64,000 nucleotides of DNA from Smallanthus sonchifolius (GCA_023525975.1 CM042028.1:80103501-80167500); one strand, 5' to 3'. Positions 20,791-33,158 are shown, numbered from the stretch's first letter. The notes: a model not told the origin generated them from the sequence alone. A program made the numbers and translations.

Positions 20791-22482
20791 CTAACACACC
20801 AATACCCTCTACCCCCCAAACATCCATCTCCTCCACAGATGCCTCTACTACTAACACCCTCACCGACCCCAACCCCGCTTCCCCTCAGTCCGCTGCTACC
20901 TCTCCACCCATAATGACTACCTCATCGTCAACCATTTCCTCCCCATCCAGTACCACCCCCTCACCTCCTCCTCAATCCAACACTCGACCACAACGAAGTA
21001 GAAAACCAAATGCCAAATACTTTAATCCTAACCTGATTAACACCACCACTCTCCATCAATTATCGCCTACCCTTGAACCCACCACTCATACTCAAGCCTC
21101 AAAAGACCCTCAATGGCGGAGTGCTATGGATTCGGAGTTTAACGCTCTTATCCAAAATCAAACTTGGGAACTCGTACCTTCCACCTCTCAAACACCGATT
21201 AGTTGTAAATGGGTGTTTCGCATGAAACGCAATCCCGATGGTTCTATTGCCAAGTATAAGGCCCCTCTTGTGGCAAAAGGCTTTCTCCAACAATATGGCA
21301 AAGATTATTTTGAGACATTTAGCTCCGTCACAAAACCCATCACCATCCGTACCATTCTTTCGGTGGCTCTCTCCAAAAGTTGGCCGTTACGTCAACTAGA
21401 TGTTAACAATGCTTTCCTTCATGGTACACTTCATGAGGACGTCTTCATGACCCAACCACCGGGATATGTCGATAGTCAATTTCCTCATCACATTTGCAAG
21501 CTCAAAAAATCAGTATACGGTCTAAAACAAGCTCCTTCAAGTTTGGATTCCGAAAATCTTTAGCAGATCCATCTCTCTTCATTTACCAACGACACAATGT
21601 CACTTGCTATTTTATGATCTATGCTGATGATATTGTTCTCACGGGCAATGATCCCAAGTTCCTTGACGACTTTATCACCGCTTTAAGCAACAAATTTTCG
21701 GTTAAGGACTCGGTATGCTTCATCATTTTCTAGGTGTTGAAGTAATTCCTACACCCACGGGTCTCTTCTTGTCTCAACATCGTCACATCCAAGACATTCT
21801 TAGCCATTATCACATGGACAGTGCTAAAGATGTCACCACTCCCCTTAGTACCTCTGACCCCTTGTCTCCTAACGACCCTTCCCCCACGGTTGATGCCACT
21901 CCAAATCGTAAGCTAGTTGGGTCCCTTCAATACCTAGCCTTTACTCGTCCCGACATTTCATTTGCCATCAATAAACTCTCTCAATTCATGCATGCTCCTC
22001 GTCAAGCCCACTGGCAAGCTCTCAAACGGGTTCTACGTTACCTAAAAGGAACCATCCATCACGGCCTCTTTCTAAACCTTAATTCTCCTCTCACACTATA
22101 TGCCTTCTCGGATTCTAATTGGGGTGGAGTTAATGATGCCGATTGGTCCACGGCTGCTTATATTCTATACCTTGGCACCAACATTGTCTCATGGAAGTCT
22201 ACACGTCAAAAGTCGGCCTCACGTTCTTCTACCGAAGCCGAGTACAAAGCATTGAAAAATGCATCGGCCGAACGCACGTGGCTTAAGAACTTACTTAATG
22301 AACTGGGCGTTACTACTAATCACACGCCTACTTTATTTTGTGACAATACAGGTGCTACATATCTCTGTGCAAATCCACTTTACCACTCACGAATGAAGCA
22401 TGTTGCTCTTGACTATCATTTCGTACGGGAACAAGTATCAACTGGCCTCCTACGTGTTCTACACATTAGCTCGCATGACTAA
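20791..22482 (+). pseudogene. copia reverse transcriptase and RNase H
   Basis: After a Ser/Thr/Pro-rich linker, RT begins at WELVPSTSQTPISCKWVF and includes LDVNNAFLHG. A deletion with frameshift at about 21539 removes the segment between KQAP and the following fingers. YADDIVLTGND (catalytic YADD) is at about 21620. A second small loss at about 21718 shifts frame before HHFLGVEV. RNase H contains YAFSDSNWGG, STEAEY and FCDNTGA. The frame ends at 22482 (HISSHD), where HVSSxDQxADxLTKxL would normally continue. Confidence 0.9.
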
Positions 22483-22580
22483 CTTGCTGATATGCTCACC
22501 AAGCCATTGCCAAGAGCACCGTTTCTACATAACCGATCCAAGATTGACGTATCCGACGGATCCTCCATCTTGCAGGGGCG

Positions 22581-22797
22581 TATAAGAGAAACCGACATCA
22601 CCGGGTCAACACCACAGACCTAGAAGGAAAATATATTCAACATTATGTATTAAAACTATATAGTCCAGTCCAGTTACCTAATATAGATCCATAATTCTTT
22701 CCTAGTTAATATTTTCCTTGTTGTAAAATGTCAATATAAGGCATGCTATTATCTCAATGAAAGACAATGATTCATAGCAATTGTTTCTACTCTTATA
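22581..22797 (+). repeat. probable 3' LTR of the copia element
   Basis: Begins TATAAGAG directly after the polypurine tract and ends CTCTTATA, an 8-bp inverted terminal match. It is not the usual TG...CA, and no 5' partner exists to confirm it. Confidence 0.5.
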
Positions 22798-22925
22798 CAT
22801 CTACTCCAGTCCTTCGAAAATCCCATAAAATTGTCGGCTAAATCGAATCGAACTTTGAATTTGAGTAGGTGATTCTGTAGATTATATAGAGAGAGAGAAA
22901 AGATGTTTTTTTGTTAATTTATATA

Positions 22926-22960
<35 letters not shown>

Positions 22961-23324
22961 GTAGTTGTTAATTTTATATAGAGATAAAATAAAGGAAAAT
23001 TAATAATAATAATAATAATAATGGTATTGGAGTAAGAATTTCAGTCTAGGAGTATTTTTGTCTGTTCATAACAACTTAACGGAAAAATTGGATGGATGTT
23101 AAATAGTTAGAGTTGATTGAGACAAAACTGAAACAAACAGAGGAAAAAAAAATAATTTTTAAACTTTTGAATTACAATAATTATTTTAATCAAACCACAA
23201 AAACTAAAACCGTATTTAACTCAAATATTTATCACATAACAAGTATAATGTAATTTACTCTTATTCATCCATTTAATTACACAAACATTAATATTAATAT
23301 TATAATTATACATGAAATTGATCT
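22798..23324. other. intergenic 3' of HIPP gene
   Basis: AT-rich, with a (TA)n run at 22930-22957 and a TAA/TAATAA microsatellite near 23002-23021. No gene is seen. Confidence 0.6.
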
Positions 23325-23938
23325 TCACATAATGGAACAGGTAGTACATGGATCTTGAGGCGTATGAACCACAACCAATGGTCTACAAACAACACAACTC
23401 GGAACAGCACAACACGAACCAACACAACTCGGGGGCATATAAATACAGGGTTCGGGCTTCTTCACCTCAGGCTTCTTCTCCTCAGGCTTCTTTGGTGGCG
23501 GTCCAACTGTTACCACTTCCACACATTTTACGACCTTTCTTGCTCGTTTAATTATCTCACAAGGATCCGCATCTCCTGTAACCGTTACCGTGTCTTTGGC
23601 TACATCGATTTCAATCTTATCTATGCCTAAAATCAATTGATCATGAAGTTATATAATCCGAAACTTGTCACTTCTTCAAAACTAGCCAATGAACGAATGG
23701 TACCAAGACCAAGCTCAGTTAGTCGATCAGTTTATTTAACTAAAGTGAGCTCGAGCTTCAAACACTCTGTGTCTAAAGCTCGAGCTTCAACAATCATTCT
23801 TAAAAATAGTAAAATAAACTACAAACAGAAAAAAAAATGGGAAGTGAAATTACCATCAAGATCGGAAACTGATTTCAGGATCTTCGTCCTGCGTTTCTCG
23901 CATGATAGATGCACCTTCAGGACCGTCCTTTGCACCAT
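23325..23938 (-). CDS. heavy-metal-associated isoprenylated plant protein (HIPP), two exons
   Basis: Exon 1 is 23938-23854 (ATG, MVQRTVLKVHLSCEKRRTK). A 227-bp intron with GT (23853-23852) and AG (23628-23627) follows. Exon 2 is 23626-23325, giving 128 residues. The HMA fold covers residues 5-60 (KIEIDVAKDTVTVTGDADP is its second half). A Pro/Lys linker (PPPKKPEEKKPEVKKPEP) and a Cys-rich tail lead to a C-terminal CSIM, a CaaX box for farnesylation and membrane anchoring. In close relatives the loop reads CEKC; here it is CEKR, so one of the two metal-ligating cysteines is missing. Small HIPPs act as metal chaperones or in stress and pathogen interactions; with one ligand gone, metal binding here is uncertain. 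It lies alone between a dead copia element and AT-rich DNA. Confidence 0.9.
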
Positions 23939-25612
23939 TTGGCTTTCTACCCTTCCTCCTCTCTTTACATATATACAAATAGAGAGAGAGAGAGAGAGGA
24001 ATCGGCATGCACAAAAGGTTCATTTTGGTTGTTCACCATTCGCCCTCAATATTTTTAAACACGACCTTATTAATTTGTCATCTTGTTTGATTCCCAAGAT
24101 TAAGAAACCATAAATTTATTTCATTGTTTATATATTTAAATAAAGATGACAGTGGAATTTGAGCCTCTTGATTTATATTAAACTAGTTTTGATGAGTTGT
24201 TGGAACAAAACAATTCGACTTACAATGTTTCTTTATTGCTCGAGTAAATTACAAATTACGTCTTTTATAAATATATAAAATTGTATGGTGTGTCTTTACA
24301 CTTCAATAATTACATTGTATGTCATTTTTTGAGAATTTTACACGCTTTCTGTCATTTCTACTAACTGTTGTTATCTTTTTCAGTTAGATGAGTTTAAAAT
24401 GACTAAACTACCCTTACTAATAAAATACTCTTGCAAGGAAGATTAAAACAAACCCCTCATCCACACCCTCAAACTTTATAGTAACAAAGTCTCTTGTTGA
24501 TCATTTCTACACAGCTTTCCCCTTAACCCTCAAACTTTTAGCCCTTCTAAGCGCATCATCTCCTTCAACAAATCAAATTCCAAACCCTTCTTCAATGCTT
24601 ACGTATATGTAACCAGGTTTACATATATGCTTACTATTTGCAAACATGTTTACATATATGTTTATGTGTATGTAAACATGTTTACATATATGTAAGCGAT
24701 ACATTAAAAGAAAGAAGAAGAAGTCAAAGACGAATATATTAAACATGTATATGTGTAATAAATGCAAGCCGTAGAAACAAATTAAAAAATATAACCTTTA
24801 TAATAAACATGAATCAAATATGAACCATATAAATTATGATTAAGAAATTGAAAATTAAATTTGGAGAAAAAGGATTAAGAAAAAAAAATTTAATGTTTGA
24901 GGGCACTGACAAAAAAAAGAAATTTCAAATGGAATAAAACTTTGAATAAAAAATTAAAAGCTTTAGACACTTTCACTCTCAAAATAAAAATTTAAAACAT
25001 GTGTACTGTGAACAAAAAGATTAAGTTTATATATCAAAGAAGTCTTTGTGAGAGTGAGACCAATGTTTAGTTGACATATTGATTTGGTCACTTTAGACGC
25101 AGAAGAAGATAACAATGTAAGTTGACCAGTGGCTCAATCCAATATGCAGACAACAACATAAAATCCAACAAGAACAAATCAATTAACAAACCTGCTATTG
25201 GCAGTAATGATTTGTCGGAAACAAAAACAGTAAAACAAATCTAGGTTTATATTTTCTGTTGAACCATTCAATGGTTAATATCATCATAGAAAGATTCGCC
25301 CAATCATCAATTAATTCTTCGCTTCGAGATATTCTCCGTTGTTCTTCCTTTAATTCTTCACTTGATGTTCTTCGTTGGTGTTCTTCATTTAATCATGATT
25401 TGTAGAGAGAGAAAAAGAAATAAAAATACGTGAGTAACCAAATAATTAAGGAGAAAATTAAGGAATTTAAAACTACCAAAATTAAAGAGTGCTAAAATTA
25501 TCTAATTAACTTTCTAGATAAAAAAATTAAAAATTTAAAAGAAAATTTTTGATTGGCTGAGACTCGTTTTTTTGGTTTTTTCATATAATTTATGGTTTTC
25601 TTTTGATCAATC

Positions 25613-25650
<38 letters not shown>

Positions 25651-26717
25651 ATAATGTTAATAAATAATTTGACATATCGAACTTATATCTATATTAACAT
25701 GTCTTAATCTGAATTGTTATTGGTGTATTAGTGAGTACTTTTGTTAAAAAAATAAATATGTTAAAAATAATTATATGGTTATCCACAATCTTATTAGTTA
25801 TGTTCTTCAAAATTATTGTAAGTTTAGCTATATATTATATTTTTGTTAACCGCATATTCATCAATTATTGTGATATATAATATAACAAAATATTAAATTA
25901 TTTAAAGATTATAAAAGTTATAAAAAAATCATTAATCACTTATTTAAAAATTTGCTTGAAAAAGCTATTTAAGTCTCCGATGTTAATAAAATAAAAACAA
26001 TAAGACAACATTTTTTTTTCTAAATTCACATTGGTGATACAATTTTATTAGTTGATTGTACTAGTTAAAAGTTGATTTTTATTTAAAATGTTATCCTTTT
26101 AATCTATATTTTATAGAATAAATTATATTTTTGTCTTTAGATATCTTAAAAATGCAACTGACTTCTTTATTTTCAGTAATTACAAAAAATATCATTTCGT
26201 TTAATGTTTCACACATTTCGTCTTTTGATGAATGGACGTTAGTTTGCACTATTATCTCAGGTCAAGTGCAAGATAAGATAAATAGAACAGTTGATCATTT
26301 TACTCCCACATCACGTAATTTACTCAAACAATAATAAAAATAATAAATTAAAAAATAACCCAACGTTAGTTTGAACCACTCTGTGCACACCGCTAAAATT
26401 ACCAACTTATGTGTTGTGTTTCCCGCCGCATCGCGCGGGCCTCCTAGTATATATATACAAACATACATGAACTATTAAGAGTTTCAATTTCTTCAAAATA
26501 AACAACATTTTAAATTGAACAACATAAGAAACAACACAACATTTTAACATATGAATTAACTTAACAATTCGTATTACTCAGCTAATAAAATAAACCCTAA
26601 CTAGCTACACTTATAAATTAAACAATTAACAGTTTCAATTTCTTCAAAACATAAACAGTTTATTATAAAACCCAACTCAAATTAATATTCTACCTAAACC
26701 CAAGTTTGCAATTCAAG
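23939..26717. other. intergenic 5' of HIPP gene
   Basis: (GA)n at 23977-23998 lies 40 bp upstream of the HIPP start and may fall in its leader or promoter. 24590-24700 contains five GTTTACATATATG-like repeats, some inverted. (TA)n is at 25615-25648. GAGTAAATTACAAATTACG (24241) and its near inverse (26315) are repeat ends also seen at 5965 and 23245. A Helitron 3' end is at 26422. No gene is supported. Confidence 0.5.
26422..26447 (+). mobile_element. Helitron 3' terminus
   Basis: A CCCGC...GCGGG hairpin is followed five bases later by CTAG and then host T, the Helitron 3' signature. The 5' TC end is not securely located (candidates near 25648 and 26103). Confidence 0.55.
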
Positions 26718-26788
26718 CAAACACTTTAACTTTTTTTTTTGAAAGGAAAATTTCTTTATTTTCGTGGGAGTGGGACTTGAGCCCATTA

Positions 26789-28605
26789 TGTCACACCCTC
26801 AAAATCCACCTGCAGGGTTTTATCGCGAGGCGCGTGACAAACCAGGATTATTGTCATTAGTTATACTGAACGACCACTATATGAGTTGCAAAAACACCAG
26901 TATTGCTCATAGTCACGAGACAATACCGTTTAGTTTGAAAATGTTGCGGAAGCGTAAATAAAATCAAGTATGAGAATAACCAAATGCGCAAAACAAGGCG
27001 CCCAAAACCAAAGTAGTAGGAAAAATATGTTTAAAGAATGTCATGCAACCCTGACGCATCCTATTCCTGAAGTGTATCTTAGTAACCTGAGAAAGACATG
27101 CTAAAAGTGTCAACACAAAGGTTTGTGAGTTCACATGTTTGTAAGTAAATAAGTGTTCGATGTTTGCAAGATAGTGTAACTAAAGTATATCAATAGATAG
27201 CTATTCTATGTTCATGCTACTATAAAGTGTTTCGCAACCGAAGCTGACTGTTTGGTTTGTTTGTTTGCCATCCACCATGTCTACCAAAACAATGGCCAAA
27301 TGTCTAGGTTAATATTACACCCGTTCGACCTCCAGTCGAGTTAGCGTGACTAACACGGGTGGGGTTTGTCAAACCCAGTAGTACTACTCAAAATTACATC
27401 GCTGTGTTCCAATACTAACAGTTCGAGATGTAAGGACTTTCATGGTATGTTTGCACTATAGTACGCAAGTGATAATACAATAATACAAGATCCAAAAGAG
27501 TTTGTGTGCATGCTTTCTCCCCTAAAAGGAAAGTAAGTCAAAGAGAGGGGTAGTGAAACTCACCTTTGTATGCAGAGGTGGATGCAAGTTAAGAAAAGGG
27601 TGGGCTAATGCCCACCGTCCGGTCCAAAATAATAGTCGATTTTAATAGGCCAATAAACTTCTCAATGTTACTAATAAAGATGTAATCGAGCGTTTTCGAA
27701 AGATGAAAACACATAGAGGACAATTGTAATCGATGTATTTTTATATTGTGTTTAAATATTTGATGAACTATATTATTTTATTATCATTTCATTTTTTTCT
27801 CCGTTCCTTTTTTACCCACCTGTATTCTGCCCCTCCTATAAAAATTTTCTGTATCCGCCACTGTTTGTATGCTTGCAGATGAAAGCTAAGTAAAAACAGT
27901 TGGACCCCTAACTGCCACTTGATCCGTTAAAAACAAAGATCGGTACTTGAATTGCTTGAATACACCAACAATTGCGAAGAGGAAAACGATTTGATGATGG
28001 ATCGGTGTGGTGAAGAGGTCGACAGTTTTGAAAGGGCAAGGGGCTAAGTTTTTTCAAAAATATGAAGGGAACAGGGTTTAGGTTTTATAAATTCCTTACA
28101 TACATGTTCCATGGGCCCCTCCATGGGTTTAAAAATTGATTTAGAAAGCCCATTGACTAACTAAATGAATTAAAAACTAATTTAATTATATCTAACTAAT
28201 ATAAATAGTTTCTAACAAATATCTTTATAAAACTTATTTATAAAAATCACTAAAGCAGTAAAAGTCACAACGTTACGCGTAAACGTACGCGATTTCACGA
28301 AAGTCTACAATTTACGCATAAAATCACATAACACGTAAAAACACATAATTTACATCAATTATAATTTATTTATTGTTCGAAATATTATTTTTAATTATCA
28401 CCAACGTTCGGGGATCGACGGTGCGATTCGGTAATTCTCCGAATTACCGTTATGTGAGTGTTTGTGCGAAACTGACACATCTAACTAATTCTGATTAAAT
28501 GTAATGCATGAGTGAATGTTTGAGATAACTGAGTTTGTATAAATAAATGTTTGAGATAACGATATTTGTGTTAACGGAGTTAACATGAAATTGCCGGATG
28601 TCACA
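26789..28605 (-). mobile_element. solo LTR of a gypsy-like retrotransposon (1817 bp)
   Basis: On the minus strand it starts TGTGACATCCGGC (28605) and ends GAGGGTGTGACA (26789). The 5-bp target CATTA is duplicated exactly at 26784-26788 and 28606-28610. No internal region remains, so it arose by LTR-LTR recombination. It carries a hAT MITE at 27573. Confidence 0.93.
27573..27863. mobile_element. hAT MITE nested in the solo LTR
   Basis: Terminal inverted repeats CAGAGGTGGATGCA and the inverse of TGTATCCGCCACTG, with an exact 8-bp target duplication TTTGTATG (27565-27572 and 27864-27871). 291 bp, no ORF. Confidence 0.93.
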
Positions 28606-29548
28606 CATTACCTTCTCAAACATTGGTATTTTTAAAGGATTTTCATCTACCACCGGCCCACCAACCCCAAGCAAACAAACACTTTAACTAATTATTAATA
28701 TTAACTACTAACAAATAAAGATCCGAAAACACTCTAGAATTTAATTACCTCCACGGTTGAATTTTTGTTAAAACTTATGGACCACGGTTGAATTTTTGCT
28801 TAAAACAACCAAAATACCAAGTTATTGCATACATACTAGTGTAGCATAGAGTGTATTGATCCTATACACACTAATAATTTATGGTAGTTCAATACATGAG
28901 TTGCCTATACCCAACTCATCATTTTCACATTATTAAACACCATTTAGATCTCAATAATTAGTTTCCATAATGACAGATATTTATTCAAGTTGTTTGTTTT
29001 TTTTTTCTTTTGAGTATGTTTTCAAACCCGGACCGGGAACCGGAGACTTCGGCGGTCCGGTCATGTGTGTTGAAACGGGCCTGCAGCGACTCGGCCGGTT
29101 GGGCCGGGAACCGATGGTCGAACCGGAAACCCGGTATTAACGTGCGATTGGACCGGATCTTTGCCTGAATATAAAGTTGCAGTTGCTCCGACGAAGACTA
29201 CTTTCTTCTCTCTTTCTGCAGTATGTAGCTTTGGTTTTTAAGAAAAAAAAAAAGGTGGAAATCTGCGTTTTCTGAAATGGGAAGTTGCGGTGGCGGACGG
29301 AGGATGGTGGACGGTGGAATAAGGAAGAAAAAGAAAAAAAATGGAGAAGTGAGATGAGAGAGATGAGAGAATAAAAAGTTGGTGAGAAATGAATTGATTA
29401 TGGTAATTTCAAAGTTTTTTAAACGCTTTCAATAATAGTTAATTACTTAATTTACAGCTGTACTCGTATTTCCAAGAAAACTTAAAACAATATTTAATAT
29501 ATATTCTAATACTCTCAATTTGTAACGTCGGTCACCGCTAAGAAATTT

Positions 29549-30119
29549 TTTTTTTTTTTTACAAAAGTTTAATATAAATTTATAATCATTTCTGTTGAAA
29601 AGAAGGACGATTACAATAAAATGACAGGTAAACGGGCAACAAGTTGCATTATAACCCCCTTTTGAATAGCAAAACCGATCCTACTAAAAATAAAGCTTTG
29701 GGTCTTAGGGGCCGAAATATTACTATGCACGACTCGTTGAACCCTGTTTAGGAATTCCACTGCCTCCGGTGCTAGGAACCCAAAAGTATCAAAAACAAAA
29801 GGGATAAACACGTGTTGGTTCTCTAAACAAGTTTTCTCGTGTTTAGCAACTTTGCCTGATTCCGTCTTTAAAGCAGCATGACCCGCTACAACTCCATTGT
29901 CCCTAAGCCCCACAAGAGGGGACACTCCTGTAAGGTCCACACAAACGTGTTTCCCCCCTGCCCAACCAAACACAAGAATATCAGCCGGCCGCAGAGTAAA
30001 CCTCCCTTCAAGCGGATCTGTCAGAAAGTTCACGGGAGCCTCCTTTTTAGCAGAAATTCCTACCCATTTGAGAATATCACAAAGAACATTCCTAACCAAA
30101 TCATGCATGTATTTAATAT
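29549..30119 (-). pseudogene. LINE-type retroelement, C-terminal fragment with poly(A)
   Basis: The minus-strand frame 30108-29611 encodes about 165 residues with RPADILVF, HVCVDLTGVSPLVGL, KVAKHEKTC, FIPFVFDTFGFLAPEAV and IGFAIQKG, a C-terminal region common to plant non-LTR-type retroelement polymerases. The pattern PADI...VDLT...KxxKH resembles a PD-(D/E)xK nuclease core, which is an inference. The stop is followed, about 50 bp on, by a poly(A) tail (the T run 29549-29563 on the plus strand), so it is a 5'-truncated insertion. The frame itself is open, unlike most relics here. Confidence 0.6.
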
Positions 30120-30419
30120 TAGACCTTTTAGTTTCTTAATTTTCATAATGCCCCTTTAACTTTCTAAATTTTCATTTATACCTTTCAAGTTTCTAAAGTT
30201 TTAAGTTTATCCCTTCACATATTTCTAAACTCTATCCCTCAAATTTTTAAACTCTCAGATTTATCTCTCAAATTTCTTTTCCTTTTCCTTTTATTTTTTT
30301 ATATTTGTTTGTAAAAATTACTTTTTTTCTATTTTTATTTTTATTTTACTTTATTACTATCTTCTTTAACGAATTTGTCATTTCAATGTTAACTCCAACT
30401 TCGCCATAATTTATCTATT

Positions 30420-31076
30420 TTTCAATCTTCAGGGCCGAGTCGTGGCAATTTCATACGTTTCTTTTATGTACTTAGTCACATTATTGTCGCTGCCACAACG
30501 CACGTAACGAGGTTTGCAAACTCGTCGCATCGCATGAGCTTTAATTGTGTACTTAAACACGTTAATATCACCGTACAGTCCTGCCGTAATGCGTGTCCCG
30601 CCACAACGCGCGTAACAAGGTTTGCAAACGTGCCCTTACCCACGTTAATATCATCGTACGGCTTCACCATGTGACCACAACACACGGGTCTTAACATTTA
30701 AACTTTGGTTTTTTTCATGCGTTTACGTCTCCGCTCCAACGTACGAGTATAAATCCGTTGCTTTTTTATATATGGTCTCAAATATTATCAATTATCTAGT
30801 TGCAATGCTATGCTTTTGATTTTTTTTATGCAAAAGTTTCGAAGACTTTGATTGATTTCACGATTAAATGTTTTTTTTAACTTTAATTTAACTTCTATCA
30901 TGAATTTGACAAATTACGACATAACATGAGTGGGCGATAACTGAGTCATGTTTACGTCGTCGCGTGTGAGGAATAGACATACTTATTTTTATTATTGTTT
31001 GGTTTAACCACGCCGCCGCAACACACGGGTTTTCAACGCCTAATACCCGCCGCAACGCGCGGGGTTAACTAACTAG
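30420..31076 (+). mobile_element. Helitron 3' region and terminus
   Basis: Several CCGCMACRCRCG words (30490, 30600, 31045) lead to a CCCGC...GCGGGG hairpin at 31046-31064, then CTAG|T at 31073-31077. The 5' end is not identified. Confidence 0.5.
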
Positions 31077-31667
31077 TTGGAATATTAATAGTTAATAATT
31101 TCATTTCATTTAATTTCTTATGGTTATTTTTTGAACGGCAATTTCATATCTATATTTATTAGATTTAAAATTAATATTATTACTTTTTGATGTTTAATTA
31201 ATTTATCATAAATTATTTATGATAGTATTTTGAAATTTATTTTTTTATTATTTATAACATCATCCGGTTCTTAAATCCAGTCCGAACGATCCGACTGGTC
31301 CGACCGGTGAACCAATAAGACGACCGGTTCGATGTCCAGTTCGGTTATGAAAACGTTGCTTTTGACCTCAAGTAAAGGTACGAGCTAGTGTTAAAAAAAA
31401 TAGGGTTTTTATGCGGATTTAAAGGGTCCTATCGATAGGGAAAGTGTTCAAAAACCCTATGGTATGAGATAATGGAATGAACGAAGGAATGGAATGGACG
31501 AAGGAATGGAATGGACGAGTGAATGGAATTGACAAAGGAAAGAAATGGATCATTCTCATTCCATTGTCCTGTTTAGCAATACATAAATTAGTCCATATAT
31601 TCAAAACCCTAATTCATTTCAAATAAGTTAAAGTCATAAATCAATCCATGTATCCAAAACCTTAAGG

Positions 31668-32310
31668 TAGTGTTTGGTATGCATGAATGAAAGGTGGAAT
31701 GGAATGAGTCATTACGTTGGAATGAAACAAAACATGTTTGGTATGACATAGGAATGGAATAGATCATTACATAAGAAATGTGATTCTTTCATTTCTAATG
31801 ATTTTCATTCCTTGAGAGATGGGTGTTTTTTTTTTCATTCCTTCAAGTAATGAAATTATTTTATTTAATTAATAACCAAACCATGACCCAACCCATGACT
31901 AGAACCATGACCGACCCATGACTCGAACCATGACCCGACCCATGACCCAACCCGTGACCTGACCCATGACCCGACCCATAACATGAACCATGACCGTCCC
32001 ATGGCCCGAACCATGCCCCGCACCATCACCCGTGATGTGACCCGACCCATGGCCCAACCTATGCCCTGACCCATGACCCGTATCATGACCAGACCCATAG
32101 TATAAATTTATTAATTACAAATATTTTATTTTTCATAAAATATTTTCTTAGCTACCAAACAACACGAAGTAATGATTTATTTAATTCTCATGGCAACCAA
32201 ACATGACAAAGGAATGGTAATGGTCCATTTCTTTCCCTTGTCCATTACATTCACTCGTCCTTTCCGTTTATTTGTTTATTTCATTATCTCATACCAAACA
32301 GACTCTAATT
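31668..32310. mobile_element. probable TIR element (GTTTGGTATG ends) with internal minisatellite
   Basis: TAGTGTTTGGTATG-cATGAATGAAA at the left mirrors CATTATCTCATACCAAACAGACTC at the right. ATGGAATGG-rich subterminal DNA is on both sides. 31430-31620 holds a further partial copy of the same end. TSD not resolved. Confidence 0.55.
31879..32098. repeat. 12-bp-type minisatellite, CATGACCCGACC units
   Basis: About 18 degenerate units of CATGACCCGACC with CAACC, CTGACC and GAACC variants. The reverse strand reads as GSWVGSWV-type peptide repeats, which are not a gene. Confidence 0.9.
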
Positions 32311-32939
32311 CCTTTCAAATAAGAAATTGAAGTGACGAGTGAATTAGGTTAAATCGAGGACCTTTAACCGGCTAAATTACGAGCTTCTTAATCAAAGTAA
32401 AATAAAGCTTGAACCAATTAACAAAAAACCTTGATACATTCAATTACTCAAACCCCAAATTTACACAGAAAACAGGTTCACCCAACATCAAGCAACTTGT
32501 TAAACATAAAATTATACCAAGAACACAACACAAAATCTTGAACAAACCTGCAATTATGAAAATGTACATATCTGTCTTGATCAAACAGTTTATACATCTG
32601 GAAAAGAGAAGTCTCATCTATTGAGAAGGGCAAGTAATGTAAGTGGCAATAAAGAGTGCAAAGAAACCATAGGAACTCATAACAAGAAAAAAAAAACCTA
32701 TTTGGCTAAATCATGAATGCTAATCATAAGACCGAAAAGGAAAATTTGTCCCACTCCACTATGGTGTGTAGCGACGGTGGTGGAGGCAGAAGAGGTGGTG
32801 GTTGTTGGCGACGGAGATGGAGGTGTTCGCACAGGATCGAGATCGAGATCGAGAGAGAGAGAGAGAGATAGAGGGTTAGAAAGCATAAACCAGGGAATGA
32901 GTTGTGTTAATCGATTAATGGCATACTGAACCCAACGAC
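32311..32939. other. intergenic with (GA)n tract
   Basis: 32760-32875 is purine-rich (GGTGGTGG, then GATCGA and GA repeats); ORFs there are compositional. Nothing else is recognised. Confidence 0.5.
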
Positions 32940-33158
32940 GAAATGAAAAAAATATACTCTATGGCGATGACATGTCCTATGGATACCCTTTTCAGATAGC
33001 GGGTCTTTTTCACGAATCTCGCTATAGGGACATTGAATGAAAAACCTAAAATCTGGAAAACTCTATGACGACTACATATCGTCGCTGTATGTCTATCTAC
33101 GCCGACGACTAGATGTCGCTATAGTTGTGGTGTCTCGAAGGGGCAGTTTCTTGTAGTG
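32940..33158. mobile_element. CACTA (En/Spm) terminal fragment
   Basis: Ends TTTCTTGTAGTG at 33147-33158, the inverse of the plant CACTA terminus CACTACAAGAAA. Upstream are repeated subterminal words (GTCGCTATAG, ATCGTCGCT, TCGCTATAGG, TGGCGATGAC). The opposite terminus is not found, so it is a fragment. Confidence 0.6.

Larger units (their letters stand above)
18710..22797 (+). mobile_element. Ty1/copia retrotransposon, 5'-truncated and degenerate
   Basis: Domain order is gag, protease, GAG-pre-integrase, integrase, RT, RNase H, the copia order. No 5' LTR or PBS precedes it, and gag begins mid-domain, so the 5' end is lost. The right end has a polypurine stretch (GCAGGGGCG, 22572-22580) and a likely 217-bp 3' LTR (22581-22797). 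The reading frame is broken at least five times (see parts). Confidence 0.9.
26731..28675 (-). mobile_element. SINE split by a solo LTR
   Basis: Minus-strand SINE. The A box (GGGCCGGTGGTAGATG) is in 28640-28660. The B box (GGGCTCAAGTCCC) spans the insertion point and resumes at 26788. The 3' A tail shows as the T run at 26731-26740. Target duplications CAAACACTTTAACT flank the split element at 26718-26731 and 28676-28689. The solo LTR 26789-28605 sits between its halves. Confidence 0.8.
29015..31358. mobile_element. candidate hAT-like element carrying a LINE tail and Helitron end
   Basis: Similar inverted ends (TATGTTTTCAAACCCGG at left, inverse of CGGTTATGAAAACGTTG at right) are each backed by CCGG-rich subterminal DNA. 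A 7-of-8 target duplication (CTTTTGAG / CTTTTGAC) flanks them. The interior holds a LINE fragment, C/G-periodic Helitron DNA and a SINE tail relic (31128). The boundaries are plausible but not proven. Confidence 0.4.

Noticed and set aside
31865..32098. 77-aa ORF of GSWVGSWV type
   Set aside because: Translation of a 12-bp minisatellite.
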